In this document: positions 5,399-6,700 of the stretch, one piece after another
Position numbering within the stretch: position 1 is the first letter of the stretch
Layout: each line of letters starts with the position of its first letter
NCBI GenBank assembly: GCA_030592225.1
Contig: JAUVJT010000121.1
Coordinates: 1 to 6,700, forward strand
Direction: 5' to 3'
Length of the DNA stretch: 6,700 nt
From: Candidatus Stahliibacteriota bacterium
Lineage (GTDB): Bacteria; Hydrothermota; Tepidihabitantia; B3-TA06
Notes under the pieces: generated by a model
The model's database searches: none
The model's input: the letters and a program-made list of their open reading frames with translations, nothing else
Told to the model about the DNA's origin: nothing
Translations under genes and position numbers: made by a program

Positions 5399-5471
5399 GC
5401 CGTCTGTGGTTTTTCTGACGAACGAAGTTCGTCCAAAACGTCGTGTAACGACGTTAGTCAACACTGACGGC
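5399..5471. repeat. Three-way-junction fold: closing stem plus two perfect hairpins
   Basis: Hairpin 1: GACGAAC / GTTCGTC with loop GAA (5417-5433). Hairpin 2: AACGTCGT / ACGACGTT with loop GTA (5437-5455). A closing stem pairs GCCGTC (5399-5404) with GACGGC (5466-5471), then TGT with ACA after a two-base bulge. I checked for integron attC core sites (RYYYAAC / GTTRRRY) and for a tRNA; neither fits. It may be a dispersed repeat, a small structured RNA or a recombination substrate; none can be chosen from sequence. Confidence 0.5.
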
Positions 5472-5669
5472 CTGAATATGCTCACTTTTTGCTAACGCAC
5501 GCTTACGATCCGATAGGATAAAAAGATCGCAGAGAAAAACGTAGGGGCCGACTTTTGAGTAAGCCCGAACAATAACGGCTAGCCTGATAATGCTGATGGT
5601 TAATAATCATGATTGGTAATCGTTCACCTTATGGTCCAGCCCGTTTAGGTTTTAAGGTTGAATATAAGA
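5472..5669. other. Intergenic tail, no gene seen; one weak inverted repeat
   Basis: No credible open frame on either strand. A 24-base imperfect inverted repeat at 5598-5621 is centred on AATCATGATT and could be a protein-binding site or chance. CGATC (5508 region) can pair with GATCG before 5531. GTAGGGGCCGACTTTTGA near 5541-5558 looks like one half of a degenerate palindromic repeat. No terminator is evident for the minus-strand gene ending at 5670. Confidence 0.4.
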
Positions 5670-6590
5670 TTAGTCTCTGATCAATAAGGCAACATAGACA
5701 GTAAAAATTGCTAATGATGCTAGTGATGCAGTTTCTAATCTAGGTAAGGGAAACATGAATAACCAGCATAATACCCATTGAAAGATCAACCCACCGATGA
5801 AGCTAACAAGAATTATCTTCAGAACCTCTCTTAGATTCTTTATTCGCTTCCATACAGTTTTCCCTTCCGAGGATAACCAGTAATATAAAATCAAAGGTAA
5901 CAACAATAAAGTTACGGATGAAACAATGAAAGCCCAGAAAACTGATTGGAATAGAACTTTCAAAACTTCGTTATACGAACGTGATACTGCATTAATCATT
6001 GATTCTGGGAAATGTATAGTGATTGACTCTTCCAGGAAAAGAATAAAATTCTTGAAATCCGCCAATCTAATTGAATTAACTTCACTTAAATAATTTTCTA
6101 TCAAAGCAACTTCCGGTGATTTGGAAAAGTAAGGTACCAATCCGGAAAAAATACCAGGAAAAACTTTCTCCATCAACCATATTGCTGATGTAAGAAAAAA
6201 CGGCAAACCAACTCTTAAAAAGAGAACGATTAATAAAAAACCAACACACGCCTGTACAAACATGCCGAAGCTTCCTTTTTTCCCGTATACAATTCGTACA
6301 TACTTAGGATGCATCTTATGTAATTTTCGATAATAGAATATGAAGTGCTGTACAGATATTGCAGTGACAAAAATCAATATAACAATAGGGACAAGAATTT
6401 GGATATCTTTAATCGTTAGTCTTGTTAGGATAGAAAAGATAATAATAATCGATGCGGAAATAAAAATGGCAATGCTAGCGGTCACATACAACTCTTTTTT
6501 GAATTGCTTTTCATGTTTTTTGTAGAAATTAAGCCGTGATAAACTTCTTCGCCCTGTTAAACCTAAGAATAGATTAAGGTGATTGACCAC
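5670..6590 (-). CDS. Six-helix integral membrane protein of unknown function
   Basis: 306 residues from the GTG at 6590; an in-frame TAA lies a few codons upstream, so the start is at or after this point. No good ribosome binding site precedes it. I do not recognise a family. Hydrophobic helices are at about 34-56, 63-87, 108-139, 213-238, 256-281 and 285-303. Basic clusters at 23-32 (YKKHEKQFKK), 88-106 and 244-254 (KTVWKRIKNLR) put both ends in the cytoplasm. Residues 140-212 then form one large outside loop with acidic residues and predicted short helices. The gene is strongly AT-rich (18 G/C in 60 at 6361-6420), unlike acsA, which suggests separate origin or relaxed constraint. It runs opposite to all other genes here and has no partner gene in the window. 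Transporter, channel or repeat-associated membrane factor are all possible; none is supported. Confidence 0.75.
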   Translation of the reverse strand: MVNHLNLFLGLTGRRSLSRLNFYKKHEKQFKKELYVTASIAIFISASIIIIFSILTRLTIKDIQILVPIVILIFVTAISVQHFIFYYRKLHKMHPKYVRIVYGKKGSFGMFVQACVGFLLIVLFLRVGLPFFLTSAIWLMEKVFPGIFSGLVPYFSKSPEVALIENYLSEVNSIRLADFKNFILFLEESITIHFPESMINAVSRSYNEVLKVLFQSVFWAFIVSSVTLLLLPLILYYWLSSEGKTVWKRIKNLREVLKIILVSFIGGLIFQWVLCWLFMFPLPRLETASLASLAIFTVYVALLIRD

Positions 6591-6610
6591 GAGATCGGAG
6601 TAAGTATAAT
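6583..6610 (+). promoter_or_regulatory. Consensus-like sigma70 promoter directed rightwards
   Basis: TTGACC at 6583-6588 (5 of 6), 16-base spacer, TATAAT at 6605-6610 (6 of 6). Transcription would start near 6617. The -35 box overlaps the start codon of the minus-strand membrane protein gene, so the two genes would be divergent with no free space between them. A TATTAT on the minus strand (6606-6611 complement) could serve that gene, but no matching -35 is seen. Confidence 0.55.
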
Positions 6611-6618
6611 AGGATTAG

Positions 6619-6700
6619 ATGGGACTATTATCGCATTCGAGGTTGTTTACTAGTGAGCGCCATGCAAGAAATTACTATAAGAAGTTACGATGGAGTGAAG
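6619..6700 (+). other. Possible 5' end of a gene leaving the window; start undecided
   Basis: Two plus-strand frames are open to the window edge. One starts at ATG 6619 (MGLLSHSRLF...), with AGGA at 6611-6614, but would be almost leaderless given the predicted transcription start near 6617. The other starts at ATG 6662 (MQEITIRSYDGVK) with a 45-base leader and only a weak AGTGAG-like site; GTG 6653 is in frame with it. Only 13 to 27 codons are visible, so neither frame nor product can be named. Confidence 0.25.

Noticed and set aside
5270..5485. 71-codon minus-strand open frame
   Set aside because: It is out of frame with the sorting-tail relic and runs through several hairpins; the translation shows no domain.
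5399..5500. Integron attC site or tRNA-like element
   Set aside because: The hairpins and GTTAG/CTAAC words suggested attC, but no RYYYAAC and GTTRRRY core pair fits, and no tRNA cloverleaf with the invariant loops can be drawn.
1..6700. CRISPR array, rRNA, tRNA, insertion sequence with transposase, toxin-antitoxin pair
   Set aside because: I looked on both strands and saw no regular spaced repeats, no conserved RNA cores, no transposase motifs and no paired small genes.

Overview
The window looks like a chromosomal fragment from an uncultured or poorly sampled bacterium that secretes proteins through a type IX-like route. Two genes end in the FlgD-like / 'type A' C-terminal sorting domain: a YPNPF motif, then a beta-sandwich with GRRVR or GRCVR, then LPxxVYx and a basic-hydrophobic tail. 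A 20-codon relic of a third such tail lies on the minus strand. This domain is typical of Bacteroidetes-like lineages and of candidate phyla such as WOR-3, TA06, Zixibacteria and KSB1. I cannot pick one from sequence alone. Many palindromic interspersed repeats between genes also fit such a genome.

Layout, left to right. (1) 106-714 (+): the C-terminal part of a C10 (streptopain-like) peptidase with a sorting domain; the N-terminal part holding the catalytic Cys is absent. (2) 804-1628 (+): a small secreted protein with signal peptide, a beta-rich domain and a sorting domain, preceded by a good sigma70-type promoter (748-775). (3) 1629-1826: an intergenic region with a hairpin plus A-tract that reads as a minus-strand terminator, and a consensus-like promoter (1754-1782) for the next gene. 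(4) 1827-2966 (+): a threonine 3-dehydrogenase-like zinc MDR (tdh) whose four structural-zinc cysteines are all replaced. (5) 2967-3235: three consecutive palindromic repeat units. (6) 3236-4939 (+): an AMP-forming acetate-CoA ligase of the AcsA type. (7) 4940-5669: about 730 bases with no intact gene, packed with degenerate repeats, hairpins and the sorting-tail relic. (8) 5670-6590 (-): an AT-rich, six-helix membrane protein of unknown function. (9) 6583-6700 (+): a consensus-like divergent promoter and the possible start of a gene that leaves the window.

How the genes may work together: tdh and acsA could both feed acetyl-CoA metabolism (threonine to 2-amino-3-ketobutyrate, which Kbl splits to glycine and acetyl-CoA; acetate to acetyl-CoA). 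But no kbl is present, and the two genes are separated by repeats, so a shared operon is not supported. The two secreted proteins share an export signal but appear to be separate transcription units. Base composition changes sharply: by hand count, 4021-4080 in acsA has 40 G/C of 60, 181-240 in the peptidase fragment 24 of 60, and 6361-6420 in the membrane protein gene 18 of 60.

I did not find a clear new multi-gene system. The points most worth following are the Tdh without structural zinc ligands, the sorting-tail relic abutting a palindromic repeat, and the dense folded-repeat region at 5306-5471.
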